Positions 9,444 to 19,719 are shown, counted from the first letter of the stretch. The stretch is DNA of 64,000 nt from JAVBLW01 sp031553215 (GCA_031553215.1 JAVBLW010000026.1:1-64000), one strand, 5' to 3'. A program made the numbers and translations. Notes: a model not told the origin generated them from the sequence alone.

Positions 9444-12400
9444 ATGAATACGTATAGAGATAGTTTAAATAATTTATACAATTCAATAGTAAAAAATATT
9501 CAAGAATTACCAGATGATAGTAATTCTATTTTTGATGATTTCATCCTTGATTTATATAATTACACTAGAAATGCAAACGGAATAATTAATGAATATGAGG
9601 CTACTAATAAAGGAATAAATATTGGTTACTTAGAAACCGTTGATAAATATAAATCACAATATCTTTACCTTAAAGAAAAACTTGATTCACAAATGAAGGA
9701 AATTGAAAATACTGCAAAAGAAAATATTTCTTCAATTAAAGAAAAATATGAGTTGAATGAAGCTGAATCACTTAATACAGTAAAGTCTATTAAATTAGAA
9801 CAAACTTCCATTATGAAGGAAACAAATACTCAAATATATAATCATCTTGTAAAGAAGAATCAAAAGAACCATGCCTTAGAAGTTTATAAAGCAAAATTAA
9901 TTGAAAAATATAATTACCGATTAGATTTAATAACTAATAGTAGTCAATCAAAAAAAGATTCATTATATGCAAATAATAATAAATCTTTATTTCGTTATAA
10001 TAAAGCAAATGATGCTGTTGTAGAGACTATGAATACACGCATCCAAGGAATTCAAAATAAAATTAATGAATGCAATGCCTCTCTAGCTAGAGAAAAAGAA
10101 ATCCTTAATATTAAGGTAAAAGAAATTGATACTAATTTCAATACTTTCGTTAACACAAAAACTAAAGATGTAAATTCTTTATCTGAAATAAATAAACAAC
10201 AATATAAAATAGATAAACAAAATTATATTGAAGAAATAAAAGCGATTAATCAAAAATATAATATTGAAAAATCAAAAGTATTAAAAGATTTCATTTCTGA
10301 TTTAGAAAAAATAAATGCTTCTATCACTTCTACCAATGACTTATATAAAAACATCATTGAAGAAACTAATCGTTTCCATTTATTTAAAATGCATGATTTA
10401 GAAGCTAAGAGAAATGATGTACTTCAAAGTCTACGTCAACCAGGTATCAATAAAAATGATTTAAAAGACTTACGTTCAAATCTAGCTATTATTGATAAAC
10501 AAATTCGTGAAGAAAATAAACAATTCAAAGTTAATACTTTAAAATATGAAACATCACATTTTTCAAATATTTCTAATTTTCAAAAACAAAAAAATAATTT
10601 AGAAAAAAGAAAAGATGCAAAGAATGAAATAATTGATATTAATGAATCAATAGAAGTAGAAAAAATCAAAAATCAATTAGATATATTAGAATTAGAATAT
10701 GGAAATATGAAATATAATTCTATTCAAAATTTAAATAAAGAAATTAATAACATTAGACAAGTTTATGATGAACAAAAACTTTCCCATACCAACGATTACA
10801 AATTAATTGAATATAAGATAGAAAAAGAAATAAGTAAATTAATGTTGAGTCTAGATTTCTTAAAAATGGAAATAAATTTCGCTAACAAAATTGAATCATT
10901 AGTAGAAGAAAAAGAAAATTTAGCCACAAAAAGCAATATTAATACTACTACTATTACTTCTATTTTAGGAGTGGAGAAAAACAATTACCTAAAAACCTAT
11001 AATTTCGCTTCTATTGATAATCTAGTAAAACAAAATAATTGTATTTATTCTTATGAGGAACAAAATCTAATTCTTCAACGAGAAAAAAAGAATGATTTTT
11101 TTAAAGCTCAATTAGAAAGGAATTCCTTCAGTAATGAACATATAAAAAAATCATCAGCTTTAGAAATTGAACATGAATTATTATTAGAACGCAAAAAAAA
11201 GATATTAACATCTTTAGAACATAATGCCTCTAATGCTCTCTTAAAGAACAATTTAAGCTATTTAAAATATTCTGATGATGAAGTAATAATCAAAGAAAAT
11301 TTTATAATCGCTGATAAGCTGATCAAGCTAGTTGATGATATAATAAAAAAATTCATTTCTTTCATTAATTCTAAAATATTAATCTCCAATTTCAGTGATT
11401 CAATGCTATACAATCTTATCAATAAAGTACTTTCATTAATTACCGATTATAAAAAAGAAGTTTTAAAAAAGTCTTTAAATAACTTTGAACGCATTCTAAA
11501 TGATCTAATTGCTTTTAATACTGATGAAAAATATGAAATATTAACTAAATCTTTAGATGATAGCCTAAATTCGATTATCGCTAAATATACGAATAGAAAC
11601 AATAATCTAAATGAGACTATGGTTAACTACAATAAAACCATCAAATCGTTTTATCAAAATATCGTATTATTAGAAAATAAGAAGATTTTATTAGAAAAAA
11701 AATTAGTTAAAGATAATACTGATTCTGCATCTATAAAGAAGGATTTAATCTTATGTAATGTAAGAATAAAGGAAAATTATAATAAGATAATGAAAAATGA
11801 GACCTTGATTTCTATGCTAAAAAAAGATCTTAAAAAGAATGATCTTCTTATCGCTCATCATAAGCAAAAATATGCGATGGACAAAGAACGATTAAATAAT
11901 AATAAAATAGCTGAATCACATGTTTACTATAAATCAATGAAAAATAATAATTTAATAATTAATAATGCTATTAGTGCTTATGATGCTAGTATTACAAACT
12001 TATATTTACCAATATCTGATATAAAACAATTTAAGAAAAGAAATATTTTATTTGAACAACACTGTGCTGATATCCATAATAGATTTTCTACTTCTATCAA
12101 TAATTTAGTATTGAAGCTTTCAAAGGATGTTGAACATGAATATGAAAAATCATTTAAAAATATTAAGAAAACTACTTTGATTAATAAAAAAGATATCTTA
12201 CATGATTTCAAGAAAAGTGAAAATGAGCAATATTTTAAAATAAATACCCAAAATAATAAGTATAGTTCTCTACTAAAAAATAATGCCTTTTTAATTGAAA
12301 AGATAAAAAAGAAATATTCTAATTTAGTTAATGAAAATAAAGCTCTTTTTGATGAAAACAATAGAAAACTTTTATTAGCAAAGAAAAACGATTATAATAC

Positions 12401-12800
12401 TTTTTATACTCTTTCTACTGCCAATCAGGATAATGTTTCTGAAACATTGAAAAAAAATATTAAAGATTTAAAGGATTTAGAAATAAAGTATAAACAAGAT
12501 TTTAAAGCTATTGTTAAAAAATATGAAAAAGAAAAAAAGAATAAAACACTTAACTTTAATTTAAAAGAAGAAAAAATAAATGATTTTATTAAATATCTAC
12601 CAAAAGACCATCAAAATAAAATTACAAAAAGTAGACTTATTGTATCTGATGAAGAAATGAGAATTTCACAAGAAATGGCTTTAAAAGAGCAAGAAAAAGA
12701 AACAACTATTTCGACAATAAGAAAAAATTATGATTCTTTTGTAGCATACTCCAATAAGCGTATCCATAGGCTAAATGATTTTATTAAGAAAGCACAATAA
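9444..12800 (+). CDS. Giant cytoplasmic coiled-coil protein, unknown
   Basis: 1118 residues, with no signal peptide, TM segment or recognisable enzyme motif. Almost the whole chain is Lys/Asn/Glu/Ile-rich heptad-like helix, for example KLIKLVDDIIKKFISFINSK and long KE-rich stretches to the end. A short N-terminal non-coiled section (residues 1-60) may be a small helical domain. There is no Walker motif, so it is not an SMC or Rad50 ATPase. It may be a structural or scaffold filament. It is by far the longest gene here and one of only four on the plus strand, with a strong promoter and its own terminator, which implies independent expression. Confidence 0.75.
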   Translation: MNTYRDSLNNLYNSIVKNIQELPDDSNSIFDDFILDLYNYTRNANGIINEYEATNKGINIGYLETVDKYKSQYLYLKEKLDSQMKEIENTAKENISSIKEKYELNEAESLNTVKSIKLEQTSIMKETNTQIYNHLVKKNQKNHALEVYKAKLIEKYNYRLDLITNSSQSKKDSLYANNNKSLFRYNKANDAVVETMNTRIQGIQNKINECNASLAREKEILNIKVKEIDTNFNTFVNTKTKDVNSLSEINKQQYKIDKQNYIEEIKAINQKYNIEKSKVLKDFISDLEKINASITSTNDLYKNIIEETNRFHLFKMHDLEAKRNDVLQSLRQPGINKNDLKDLRSNLAIIDKQIREENKQFKVNTLKYETSHFSNISNFQKQKNNLEKRKDAKNEIIDINESIEVEKIKNQLDILELEYGNMKYNSIQNLNKEINNIRQVYDEQKLSHTNDYKLIEYKIEKEISKLMLSLDFLKMEINFANKIESLVEEKENLATKSNINTTTITSILGVEKNNYLKTYNFASIDNLVKQNNCIYSYEEQNLILQREKKNDFFKAQLERNSFSNEHIKKSSALEIEHELLLERKKKILTSLEHNASNALLKNNLSYLKYSDDEVIIKENFIIADKLIKLVDDIIKKFISFINSKILISNFSDSMLYNLINKVLSLITDYKKEVLKKSLNNFERILNDLIAFNTDEKYEILTKSLDDSLNSIIAKYTNRNNNLNETMVNYNKTIKSFYQNIVLLENKKILLEKKLVKDNTDSASIKKDLILCNVRIKENYNKIMKNETLISMLKKDLKKNDLLIAHHKQKYAMDKERLNNNKIAESHVYYKSMKNNNLIINNAISAYDASITNLYLPISDIKQFKKRNILFEQHCADIHNRFSTSINNLVLKLSKDVEHEYEKSFKNIKKTTLINKKDILHDFKKSENEQYFKINTQNNKYSSLLKNNAFLIEKIKKKYSNLVNENKALFDENNRKLLLAKKNDYNTFYTLSTANQDNVSETLKKNIKDLKDLEIKYKQDFKAIVKKYEKEKKNKTLNFNLKEEKINDFIKYLPKDHQNKITKSRLIVSDEEMRISQEMALKEQEKETTISTIRKNYDSFVAYSNKRIHRLNDFIKKAQ

Positions 12801-12828
12801 AAAAGACATTTCAATTGAAATGTCTTTT
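12801..12828. terminator. Bidirectional terminator between convergent genes
   Basis: Perfect palindrome (GACATTTCAATTGAAATGTC with flanking A and T runs) serving the coiled-coil gene (+) and the rluD end of the T-box operon (-). Confidence 0.9.
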
Positions 12829-12830
12829 TT

Positions 12831-13730
12831 CTATTCATCAAGTGTCTTTAGATACTCTTCAAAATAATCTGGCAGTGGCGATGTAAATTCTACATACTCA
12901 TTTGTATTGGGATGAATAAAACCAATTGTTTTAGCATGTAAGTATTGTCCCGTTTCTGCAATTAATTTCTTAGGTCCATAGGCTTGATCACCTACTAAAG
13001 GGTATCCAATGTATTTCATATGGACTCTAATTTGATGAGTTCTTCCTGTTTCAAGTTTAAATTCTACTAATGTGAATTTTTTATATCTTTTTATTACTTG
13101 AAAGTTAGTAATTGCAGGTTTTCCATTTTCTACAACAGCCATTTTCTTGCGATCTTTAGGATCTCTTCCGATTGGAGCATTTATTCGCCCTTTTTCTTCT
13201 TGAATAACCCCCACTACTAATCCAATATAAATACGATTAACAGTATGATTTTTAAGTTGTTCTGATAAATGTTCATGTGCAAAATCATTCTTGGCAATCA
13301 TTAATAGTCCCGATGTATCTTTATCAATTCTATGAACAATTCCTGGTCTTACTTCACCTTTTATACCACTTAATTCATCAAGTTCATGTAAAAGACCATT
13401 AACTAGTGTAGAATCTTCATTACCTGCCGCTGGATGAACAACCATTCCAGTAGGTTTTTCTACTACCGCAACAAATTCATCTTGATAAACAATATGTAAG
13501 TCTAGGTCTTGTGACTCAAGATCAACATTTTCAGCTGGTCTTTCGGCAATTGTAATTATATCATTAATTTTAGTTATATATCCAGATTTAACTATTTCAT
13601 CATTAACTTTGATATATCCATCAACAATAAGACTTTGAATTAGCGTTCTTGATAAGTTGTCATCAAATCCTTTTACTAATTTATCTAATCTAACATTTAC
13701 ATCACTTTCAGTTATTTTATATGTCTTCAT
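12831..13730 (-). CDS. rluD: RluA-family 23S rRNA pseudouridine synthase
   Basis: 299 residues: an N-terminal S4 RNA-binding domain (VRLDKLVKGFDDNLSRTLIQ) and a catalytic domain with the signature GIVHRIDKDTSGLLMIAKN, whose Asp is the catalytic residue. It is called RluD-like because of the S4 domain and its place after lspA, as in B. subtilis ylyB. Exact target uridines are not provable from sequence. Its start lies inside lspA (14-nt overlap). Last gene of the hisS-aspS transcript. Confidence 0.93.
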   Translation of the reverse strand: MKTYKITESDVNVRLDKLVKGFDDNLSRTLIQSLIVDGYIKVNDEIVKSGYITKINDIITIAERPAENVDLESQDLDLHIVYQDEFVAVVEKPTGMVVHPAAGNEDSTLVNGLLHELDELSGIKGEVRPGIVHRIDKDTSGLLMIAKNDFAHEHLSEQLKNHTVNRIYIGLVVGVIQEEKGRINAPIGRDPKDRKKMAVVENGKPAITNFQVIKRYKKFTLVEFKLETGRTHQIRVHMKYIGYPLVGDQAYGPKKLIAETGQYLHAKTIGFIHPNTNEYVEFTSPLPDYFEEYLKTLDE

Positions 13731-14262
13731 CTATTTCTTCACTACTTTCTTCTTCAATTGGTTCTGCTTCATTTAAAGCTTTTTGTTTTCTTTTATCTTC
13801 AAAAAATAAGATATCAACAAATAGTAAAATTACCCCTACTACTAAAAATGAATCCGCTAAATTGAATACTGGAAATTCATAACTACCTAAGTATACTCCA
13901 ATGAAATCAACAACTCCATCTCTAGCCTTAAAAGTTACCATAAATCTATCTATTAAATTCCCAGCTGTACCAGCAAGCATTAATATTAATGCACTAGTAT
14001 ATAATTTTTTTGTTTTTAAATTATATGTCTTATATAATATCATACCTATTACTACCGAGGCTGCTAAACTCAATAATGCTAGAAAAAATGTTGAATCAGA
14101 AAACGAACTCCAAGCCGCACCAGTGTTATAAGTCTTAGTAAAATATAAGAACTTTTTAATTAGTACAGTTGTATCATTTACTGAATAGCTTAATTCAAAA
14201 TATAATTTACTTAGTTGATCAATTAAAATTAATCCTATTGTAGCAATTATTAATATTACCAT
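13717..14262 (-). CDS. lspA: Prolipoprotein signal peptidase
   Basis: Aspartic peptidase that cleaves the signal peptide of lipidated prolipoproteins in the membrane. Four TM segments. The two catalytic aspartates are Asp105 (AGTAGNLIDRF) and Asp137 (VFNLADSFLV), and TYNTGAAWS is conserved. The length, 181 residues, includes an acidic cytoplasmic tail (EEESSEEIDEDI) not usual in the family. Its substrate class is represented in the window by the lipoprotein at 1-368. Confidence 0.97.
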   Translation of the reverse strand: MVILIIATIGLILIDQLSKLYFELSYSVNDTTVLIKKFLYFTKTYNTGAAWSSFSDSTFFLALLSLAASVVIGMILYKTYNLKTKKLYTSALILMLAGTAGNLIDRFMVTFKARDGVVDFIGVYLGSYEFPVFNLADSFLVVGVILLFVDILFFEDKRKQKALNEAEPIEEESSEEIDEDI

Positions 14263-14267
14263 TTATT

Positions 14268-14627
14268 TCACCTCAGTTTTAATATAATTAGTATAGTTAT
14301 GATAGTTGTTGATACTAGTATTAATAAAGTATTAAATATATATATCATTCGTTTTTCATTAATATTAAATGAACATTTTCGTTCATATAAATCAAATGAA
14401 AATTTAGTATATAAAACAGCCATAAACGATAATAACATATTCATTATTATAGCAATTATAATTTGTAATTTATAGAAAATTAAAAGATTATAACAAATTA
14501 ATACTGGGGCTATTATAATAAACAGTGATAAAAGAAACGCCGAACCTTTTATCTTAATTTTTTCTATTCCAGTAAAATTATTATCTATTTGTTGTGCATA
14601 ATTCTCATATATCTGTATTATTGACAT
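14268..14627 (-). CDS. Small three-TM membrane protein, unknown
   Basis: 119 residues with hydrophobic helices at about 28-48, 54-74 and 92-116, separated by short charged loops. I do not recognise a family. It overlaps the end of the Lon-like protease gene by 10 nt and lies 5 nt before lspA, so it is translated as part of the T-box operon. An association with the neighbouring membrane protease is possible but unproven. Confidence 0.55.
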   Translation of the reverse strand: MSIIQIYENYAQQIDNNFTGIEKIKIKGSAFLLSLFIIIAPVLICYNLLIFYKLQIIIAIIMNMLLSFMAVLYTKFSFDLYERKCSFNINEKRMIYIFNTLLILVSTTIITILIILKLR

Positions 14628-15616
14628 AAGGCACCTATTGCACTTTCAAAGGTAGAAACCTCTATAAGTTTCATTCTATTTTTATTTTTTAATGTATTAT
14701 AAGCCTTAAGAGCATCTTCATAATTACTACTTGGGCATAAAAAGATGTCGACATTATTTTGATAGGCTGCAATAATTTTTTGTTTAATTCCACCAATTTT
14801 TCCTACATTACCATTTACATCAATAGTACCTGTACCAGCAATTTTTAATCCCTTTGTATAATCATAGTCTGTTAATTGATTAAAAATTGATAGTGTTTGA
14901 AGGAGTCCTGCCGAAGGTCCGACAGTACTAGCTTTATTAATTGTAATAGCTGGAGTTGACAATTGATAATTAATACTATATTTTTCATATAACGACACTT
15001 GTTTATAATGATTTTCATCCCATGTAACTTCTAATAAATTACTATTTCTTCTTATCTTCAAAATACTTCCAATATTTGAATTATTTATTGCGTTCTTTAA
15101 GGCATCATTGCCATCTAGATAAGAAACACCATCAACCTCTTCAATAATATCACCAAGCTGTACCTTATCAACTAATGCAGTAATATATCTTATGATGTAT
15201 CCCTTAAACTCATATGTAATATTTATACTATCATCTAATTCATGTGCATAGGTATATGCTTTTATTAGTGAGGCTTCAATACTTTGATTCTTTTGAATAA
15301 CACCCATTTGGCGTGTTTGTGCATCAGTTAGATGAACATATCCCTGCGATATATCAGATACATCATTACCCATTATATATGGGGCAATATAATTTTGTAA
15401 TATTGTTGTATGTTCTGTTGTATAAACATAAACTGAATTAAATGAACCTTCTTGGACATTATCAGTATCTAATTTTATTAATTTTTGTACTTCTGATATA
15501 TTTCCTACCATCGTAATTTCTTTGTCAGTCTTATATGTGCAAATAACTATTATAAAAATATAAGGAAGTATTAATATAGCTAGTAGAATTCGATATTTTT
15601 TAATCAGATATTTCAT
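14618..15616 (-). CDS. Membrane-anchored PDZ/Lon-type serine protease (YlbL/SepM-like)
   Basis: 332 residues. One N-terminal TM (ILLAILILPYIFIIVICTY) anchors the protein outside the membrane, followed by a PDZ-like segment (VQLGDIIEEVDGVSYLDGND). The C-terminal Lon protease domain has the catalytic Ser in TVGPSAGLL and the catalytic Lys in GNVGKIGGIKQKI. SepM of streptococci matures a peptide pheromone; YlbL of Bacillus is involved in cell-division control. The ATG at 15616 is chosen over an upstream TTG because AAAGG lies 9 nt before it. It overlaps comEB by 17 nt. Confidence 0.88.
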   Translation of the reverse strand: MKYLIKKYRILLAILILPYIFIIVICTYKTDKEITMVGNISEVQKLIKLDTDNVQEGSFNSVYVYTTEHTTILQNYIAPYIMGNDVSDISQGYVHLTDAQTRQMGVIQKNQSIEASLIKAYTYAHELDDSINITYEFKGYIIRYITALVDKVQLGDIIEEVDGVSYLDGNDALKNAINNSNIGSILKIRRNSNLLEVTWDENHYKQVSLYEKYSINYQLSTPAITINKASTVGPSAGLLQTLSIFNQLTDYDYTKGLKIAGTGTIDVNGNVGKIGGIKQKIIAAYQNNVDIFLCPSSNYEDALKAYNTLKNKNRMKLIEVSTFESAIGALCQ

Positions 15617-16082
15617 TAAGATCAACCTTTATTTCATTCATTTGTTCATATTCTACATGAGCAGAATCAAACATTCTTTTACTAGCTAAATTACTATTAG
15701 TGTCTTTATACTTATCAGAAATATATACTACTTTCTTTATTCCACTTTGAATAATTAACTTTGCACATTCATTACATGGAAATAATGTAACATAAATTGT
15801 TGCGCCTTCAAGTGAAGTTGTAGCATTTAAAATAGCATTTGGTTCAGCGTGAACAACATAAGGATATTTTGTATCGAGTTCATTAAGATCTTTATCATTT
15901 TCCCATGGATATTCACTATCTTCACATCCAAAAGGTAATCCATTATATCCAATGCCAATAATACGTTTATTTTTATTCACGATACAAGCACCAACTTGAG
16001 TATTCGGATCCTTACTTCTTTTAGAACTTAATACCGCAACACCCATAAAATATTGATTCCACGAAATATAATTTTTGTTCAC
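15600..16082 (-). CDS. comEB: Deoxycytidylate (dCMP) deaminase
   Basis: Deaminates dCMP to dUMP for thymidylate synthesis. 160 residues with the zinc/catalytic motif VVHAEPNAIL and zinc ligands LFPCNECAKLII. DPNTQVGACIVNKNKRIIG and the YPWENDKD insertion fit the dCMP deaminase branch rather than tRNA adenosine deaminase. The start codon is GTG (SD AGAGGTG). It lies 10 nt after aspS in the T-box operon. Confidence 0.93.
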   Translation of the reverse strand: MNKNYISWNQYFMGVAVLSSKRSKDPNTQVGACIVNKNKRIIGIGYNGLPFGCEDSEYPWENDKDLNELDTKYPYVVHAEPNAILNATTSLEGATIYVTLFPCNECAKLIIQSGIKKVVYISDKYKDTNSNLASKRMFDSAHVEYEQMNEIKVDLNEISD

Positions 16083-16092
16083 ACTAACACCT

Positions 16093-17817
16093 CTATTCTT
16101 TTATTTTTATATGTACATCATCAAGTTGAATATCATCAACTCTACTTGGAGCTTCCATCATTAAATCCACTCCATTTAACGTTTTAGGGAAAGCAATAAC
16201 ATCTCTAATGTTATCTGTTTTAGTCATACACATGATAATACGTTCTAATCCCAAACCAATTCCACCATGAGGAGGAGTTCCATATTTTAATGCTTCAATA
16301 AAGAATCCAAATCTTTCTTTAGCTTCTTCTTCAGATAATCCAATTACATCAAACATTTTTGCTTGTAGGTCTTGGTTATAAACACGTAATGATCCACTAC
16401 CTAATTCATATCCATTTAAAACTATATCATACGCATTAGCATAACAGTTTTGTGGTTCTGTATCAAGAAGTGCTTCACATTCAGGTTTTGGAGCCGTAAA
16501 TGGATGAGTTGATACTTCATAAGTATTAGTATCTTCATTATATTCAAATATAGGCCAATCAGTAACCCATAAGAAATTGAAGTCATCACTAGAATAAAGA
16601 TTTTGTTCCTTAGCAATTAATTTTCTTAATGCTCCTAAAGCTTGATTAGTAATATTTAATTTATCACTAATTACAAATAACATATCACCACTAGCAAGAT
16701 TCAATTTTTCAATTACTTCTTTTTGCTTATTTTCATCTAAAAATTTAATAAATGATCCACTTAAAACATTATTATCATTTTTTAAGTATGCTAATCCTTT
16801 AGCATGATATACTTTCATGATTCTTGTATATTCATCAAGTTGTTTACGAGTATAATTAGCATTATTAACAATAATAGCTTTTACTGCTTCATGTTCTTGC
16901 ATAAACGGTACACAAGAAAATAATTCTTTTACATCAATTAACTTCATATCAAAACGAGTATCTGGTTTATCAGAACCATATGTATTTAATGCATCATTAT
17001 AAGTCATTCTTGCGAATGGAGTTGGAATATCTATATTTAGGATCTTTTTGAAAGTATATTTAAATAATCCTTCAATAATTTCTTGAATTTCACGATCATT
17101 TAAGAATGATGTTTCAATATCTATTTGATTAAATTCTAATTGTCTATCAGCTCTTAAATCTTCATCTCTAAAGCATTTTGCGATTTGGAAATATCTTTCG
17201 AATCCCGCCACCATATATAATTGCTTAAATATTTGTGGTGATTGTGGAAGAGCATAGAATTTACCTTCGTGTAATCTAGAAGGTACTAAGAAGTCTCTAG
17301 CTCCTTCTGGAGTTGATTTAGCTAATATTGGAGTTTCAAGTTCTAAGAATTCTTGACTTACTAAATATTCTCTTATAGCATTAGTGATTTTTGATTTCAT
17401 AATCAAATAATTTTGCATTACTGGTCTTCTTAAATCTAAATATCTATATTTTAATCTAGTATCCTCTAAGGCATCAGTTTTATCTGCAATGATAATAGGT
17501 GGTTGTAGGGCAGTATTTAAAACTTTAAGTTCACTTACAACTACTTCTATATCACCTGTAGCTAAATTAGGATTTTTACTTGTTCTTTCAGAAACAGTCC
17601 CTTTTACATATACAACATATTCATTCTTTAAGTTTTCTGCTGCATCATAATTAGAATTATCGGGATTAACAATTAATTGCGTAATTCCAGTTTTATCTCT
17701 TAAGTCAATAAAAATTAATCCACCAAGATTCCTCTTCTTAGCTACCCAACCTTTTAATTCAACAGTTTCATTTAAATTTGTGATTCTTAATTCACCATTT
17801 TTATGTGTTCGATTCAT
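16093..17817 (-). CDS. aspS: Aspartyl-tRNA synthetase
   Basis: Class II synthetase charging tRNA-Asp. 574 residues: an OB-fold anticodon domain (ELKGWVAKKRNLGGLIFIDL), catalytic motif 2 (CFRDEDLRADRQLEFNQID), the bacterial GAD insertion and motif 3 (HGGIGLGLERIIM). HPFTAPK is the bacterial-type signature. The start at 17817 follows an AAGG SD 9 nt upstream; an in-frame ATG nine bases earlier and a longer reading frame into hisS are less likely. One base separates it from the hisS stop. Confidence 0.96.
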   Translation of the reverse strand: MNRTHKNGELRITNLNETVELKGWVAKKRNLGGLIFIDLRDKTGITQLIVNPDNSNYDAAENLKNEYVVYVKGTVSERTSKNPNLATGDIEVVVSELKVLNTALQPPIIIADKTDALEDTRLKYRYLDLRRPVMQNYLIMKSKITNAIREYLVSQEFLELETPILAKSTPEGARDFLVPSRLHEGKFYALPQSPQIFKQLYMVAGFERYFQIAKCFRDEDLRADRQLEFNQIDIETSFLNDREIQEIIEGLFKYTFKKILNIDIPTPFARMTYNDALNTYGSDKPDTRFDMKLIDVKELFSCVPFMQEHEAVKAIIVNNANYTRKQLDEYTRIMKVYHAKGLAYLKNDNNVLSGSFIKFLDENKQKEVIEKLNLASGDMLFVISDKLNITNQALGALRKLIAKEQNLYSSDDFNFLWVTDWPIFEYNEDTNTYEVSTHPFTAPKPECEALLDTEPQNCYANAYDIVLNGYELGSGSLRVYNQDLQAKMFDVIGLSEEEAKERFGFFIEALKYGTPPHGGIGLGLERIIMCMTKTDNIRDVIAFPKTLNGVDLMMEAPSRVDDIQLDDVHIKIKE

Positions 17818-17818
17818 A

Positions 17819-19135
17819 TTATTCATCCTTTTTTTCTTTACAAGCTGCACATGCACTTGTAGCATTACTTCTTAATTTATTAACTATATACATATAAATA
17901 TCATTTAATTTAATTGTTTCTTGTTCATCAGTATCATTATTCTTGACATTAATAGTTCCATCATTTAATTCATTTTCACCTAATATTGCCGTGAACTTAG
18001 CATTTAAGGCATCAGCTTGTTTAAACTGAGATTTAATACTTCTTCCAAGCATGTCCATTTCAGCAGTTAAACCACCTAAACGGCACATATTTAACAATCT
18101 TGAGGATTCTTTTTGAGCATTTTCTCCAAGCGCTATAATGAATAAATGAGCTTGTTCTGGTCTAACTAGTGATTTTTTTTCTAGTTCTAAAGCTAATAAT
18201 AATCTTTCCATACCAAATGCAAGTCCTATTGCTGGAGTATCAGGTCCACCTAATTGCTTAACTAAGTTATTGTAACGTCCACCAGCACATATTACATTTT
18301 GAGCACCAAAATCTTTTACATCAATTTCAATTTCAAATACAGTTTGTGTATAGTAGTCTAACCCTCTAACTAATCTTTCATCCACTTCATATACAATATT
18401 CATATCATTTAAAGCTTTTAGTACACTATTAAAATGATCTTTAGAATAATCATTTAAGAATTCACTTATTTTAGGAGCATTCTTAAAATATTCTTTTTCT
18501 CTATCTACTTTACAATCTAGTATTCTAAGTGGATTCTTTATTAATCTATTTTTACAATCCAGACATAAATCTTCTTCATATTGTTTAAAATACTCAACTA
18601 AGACATCACGATATTTTAAACGTGATTCTTCATCACCAATAGTATTAATTTTAACTTTAATTCCTTTTAATCCTAATCCTTTAATAACTGCGGTTGCGCA
18701 AGCAATTACTTCGGCATCCATTAACGGATTATTTGAACCATATGCTTCTATTCCAAATTGATGGAATTGTCTTTGTCTTCCTTTTTGAGGACGCTCATAT
18801 CTAAACATAGGTCCCATATAAAATAATTTACATACATCATTTGATACATATAATTTATTTTCAATATATGCTCTTACTGCACCCGCAGTCCCTTCAGGGC
18901 GTAATGTGATTCCTCTATCAGAACGGTCTTTAAAATCATATGTTTCTTTAGTAACCATATCAGATACATCATTAGCATCTCTATGATATAGTTCAGAAGA
19001 TTCAAATATTGGGGTTCTAATTTCTTTATAATTATATATTTTGCAAATTCTTCTAATTGTTTCTTCTAGTTTTACCCAAGATGCTGTGTCACTTGGTAAA
19101 ATATCATATGTTCCTTTTGGTTTATTAACTATCAT
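17819..19135 (-). CDS. hisS: Histidyl-tRNA synthetase
   Basis: Class II synthetase for tRNA-His. 438 residues with motif 1 (GTYDILPSD ... IFESSELY), motif 2 (MFRYERPQKGRQRQFHQFG), the histidine motifs RGLDYYTQTVFE and GGRYNNL, motif 3 (AIGLAFGMERLLLA) and the anticodon-binding domain at the end. The C-terminus ends in an unusual CAAC-K tail. Its ATG overlaps the TGA of the preceding GNAT gene (ATGA), so the two are translationally coupled under the T-box. Confidence 0.96.
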   Translation of the reverse strand: MIVNKPKGTYDILPSDTASWVKLEETIRRICKIYNYKEIRTPIFESSELYHRDANDVSDMVTKETYDFKDRSDRGITLRPEGTAGAVRAYIENKLYVSNDVCKLFYMGPMFRYERPQKGRQRQFHQFGIEAYGSNNPLMDAEVIACATAVIKGLGLKGIKVKINTIGDEESRLKYRDVLVEYFKQYEEDLCLDCKNRLIKNPLRILDCKVDREKEYFKNAPKISEFLNDYSKDHFNSVLKALNDMNIVYEVDERLVRGLDYYTQTVFEIEIDVKDFGAQNVICAGGRYNNLVKQLGGPDTPAIGLAFGMERLLLALELEKKSLVRPEQAHLFIIALGENAQKESSRLLNMCRLGGLTAEMDMLGRSIKSQFKQADALNAKFTAILGENELNDGTINVKNNDTDEQETIKLNDIYMYIVNKLRSNATSACAACKEKKDE

Positions 19136-19701
19136 TTTATATACCTACTTTCATACTCATATCTATAAATACTATAATATAGCGCATCATGTAAATGACC
19201 ATCATACTTATCCTCAAAAGCTCCTCTTTTTCTAAATTCGTAAGATAATCCACATTTTTTTATTACTCTTTCACTAGCAATATTCTCTTCTACATGTCCT
19301 ATTATTATTTTGCTTAATCCTAAATGTTCAAACCCGATTTTAATCATATCCTTGACTACACTAGTCATTATCCCCATATTCCAATAATCTTTATGTAATA
19401 TAAATCCAATTTCACCACAATTGACATTGTGATATATGGTATGGAAATCAATTTGCCCTATCATTTTACCCGCTCTTGGATCAACAATAGCATATCCAAC
19501 AGGAGCACCTTCCTGTGGCCTTTTATAAAATATATTTTCAATATTCCATAGTGCTTGCATTGGGTTTTGTAATGGTCCCCATGAAACATATTTAGTGGTT
19601 TCCTCATCCCTACCATAATCATAAAGATCTAGATAATCATTTGGCACTATATCTCTTAATATATACTTATTTCTTCTTACAACCGGCATATTTAAAATCA
19701 T
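19132..19701 (-). CDS. GNAT N-acetyltransferase (RimJ/RimL type), first gene of the T-box operon
   Basis: 189 residues. RimJ/RimL pattern: N-terminal RRNKYILRDIVPNDYLDLYD, strand MIGQIDFHTI, the acetyl-CoA loop around LHKDYWNMGIMTSVVKDMI and the ending ASERVIKKCGLSYEFRKRG. Likely acetylates a protein N-terminus or a small amine; the target is unknown. AGGAG lies 7 nt before the ATG at 19701, immediately after the T-box terminator. Its position ahead of hisS-aspS means it is induced when His/Asp tRNA charging falls, which is unusual for a GNAT. Confidence 0.85.
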   Translation of the reverse strand: MILNMPVVRRNKYILRDIVPNDYLDLYDYGRDEETTKYVSWGPLQNPMQALWNIENIFYKRPQEGAPVGYAIVDPRAGKMIGQIDFHTIYHNVNCGEIGFILHKDYWNMGIMTSVVKDMIKIGFEHLGLSKIIIGHVEENIASERVIKKCGLSYEFRKRGAFEDKYDGHLHDALYYSIYRYEYESRYIK

Positions 19702-19719
19702 TTTTTCTCTCCTAAAAAA

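Noticed and set aside
16422..16616. 64-residue frame inside aspS
   Set aside because: Overlaps conserved aspS sequence on the same strand in another frame; no SD.
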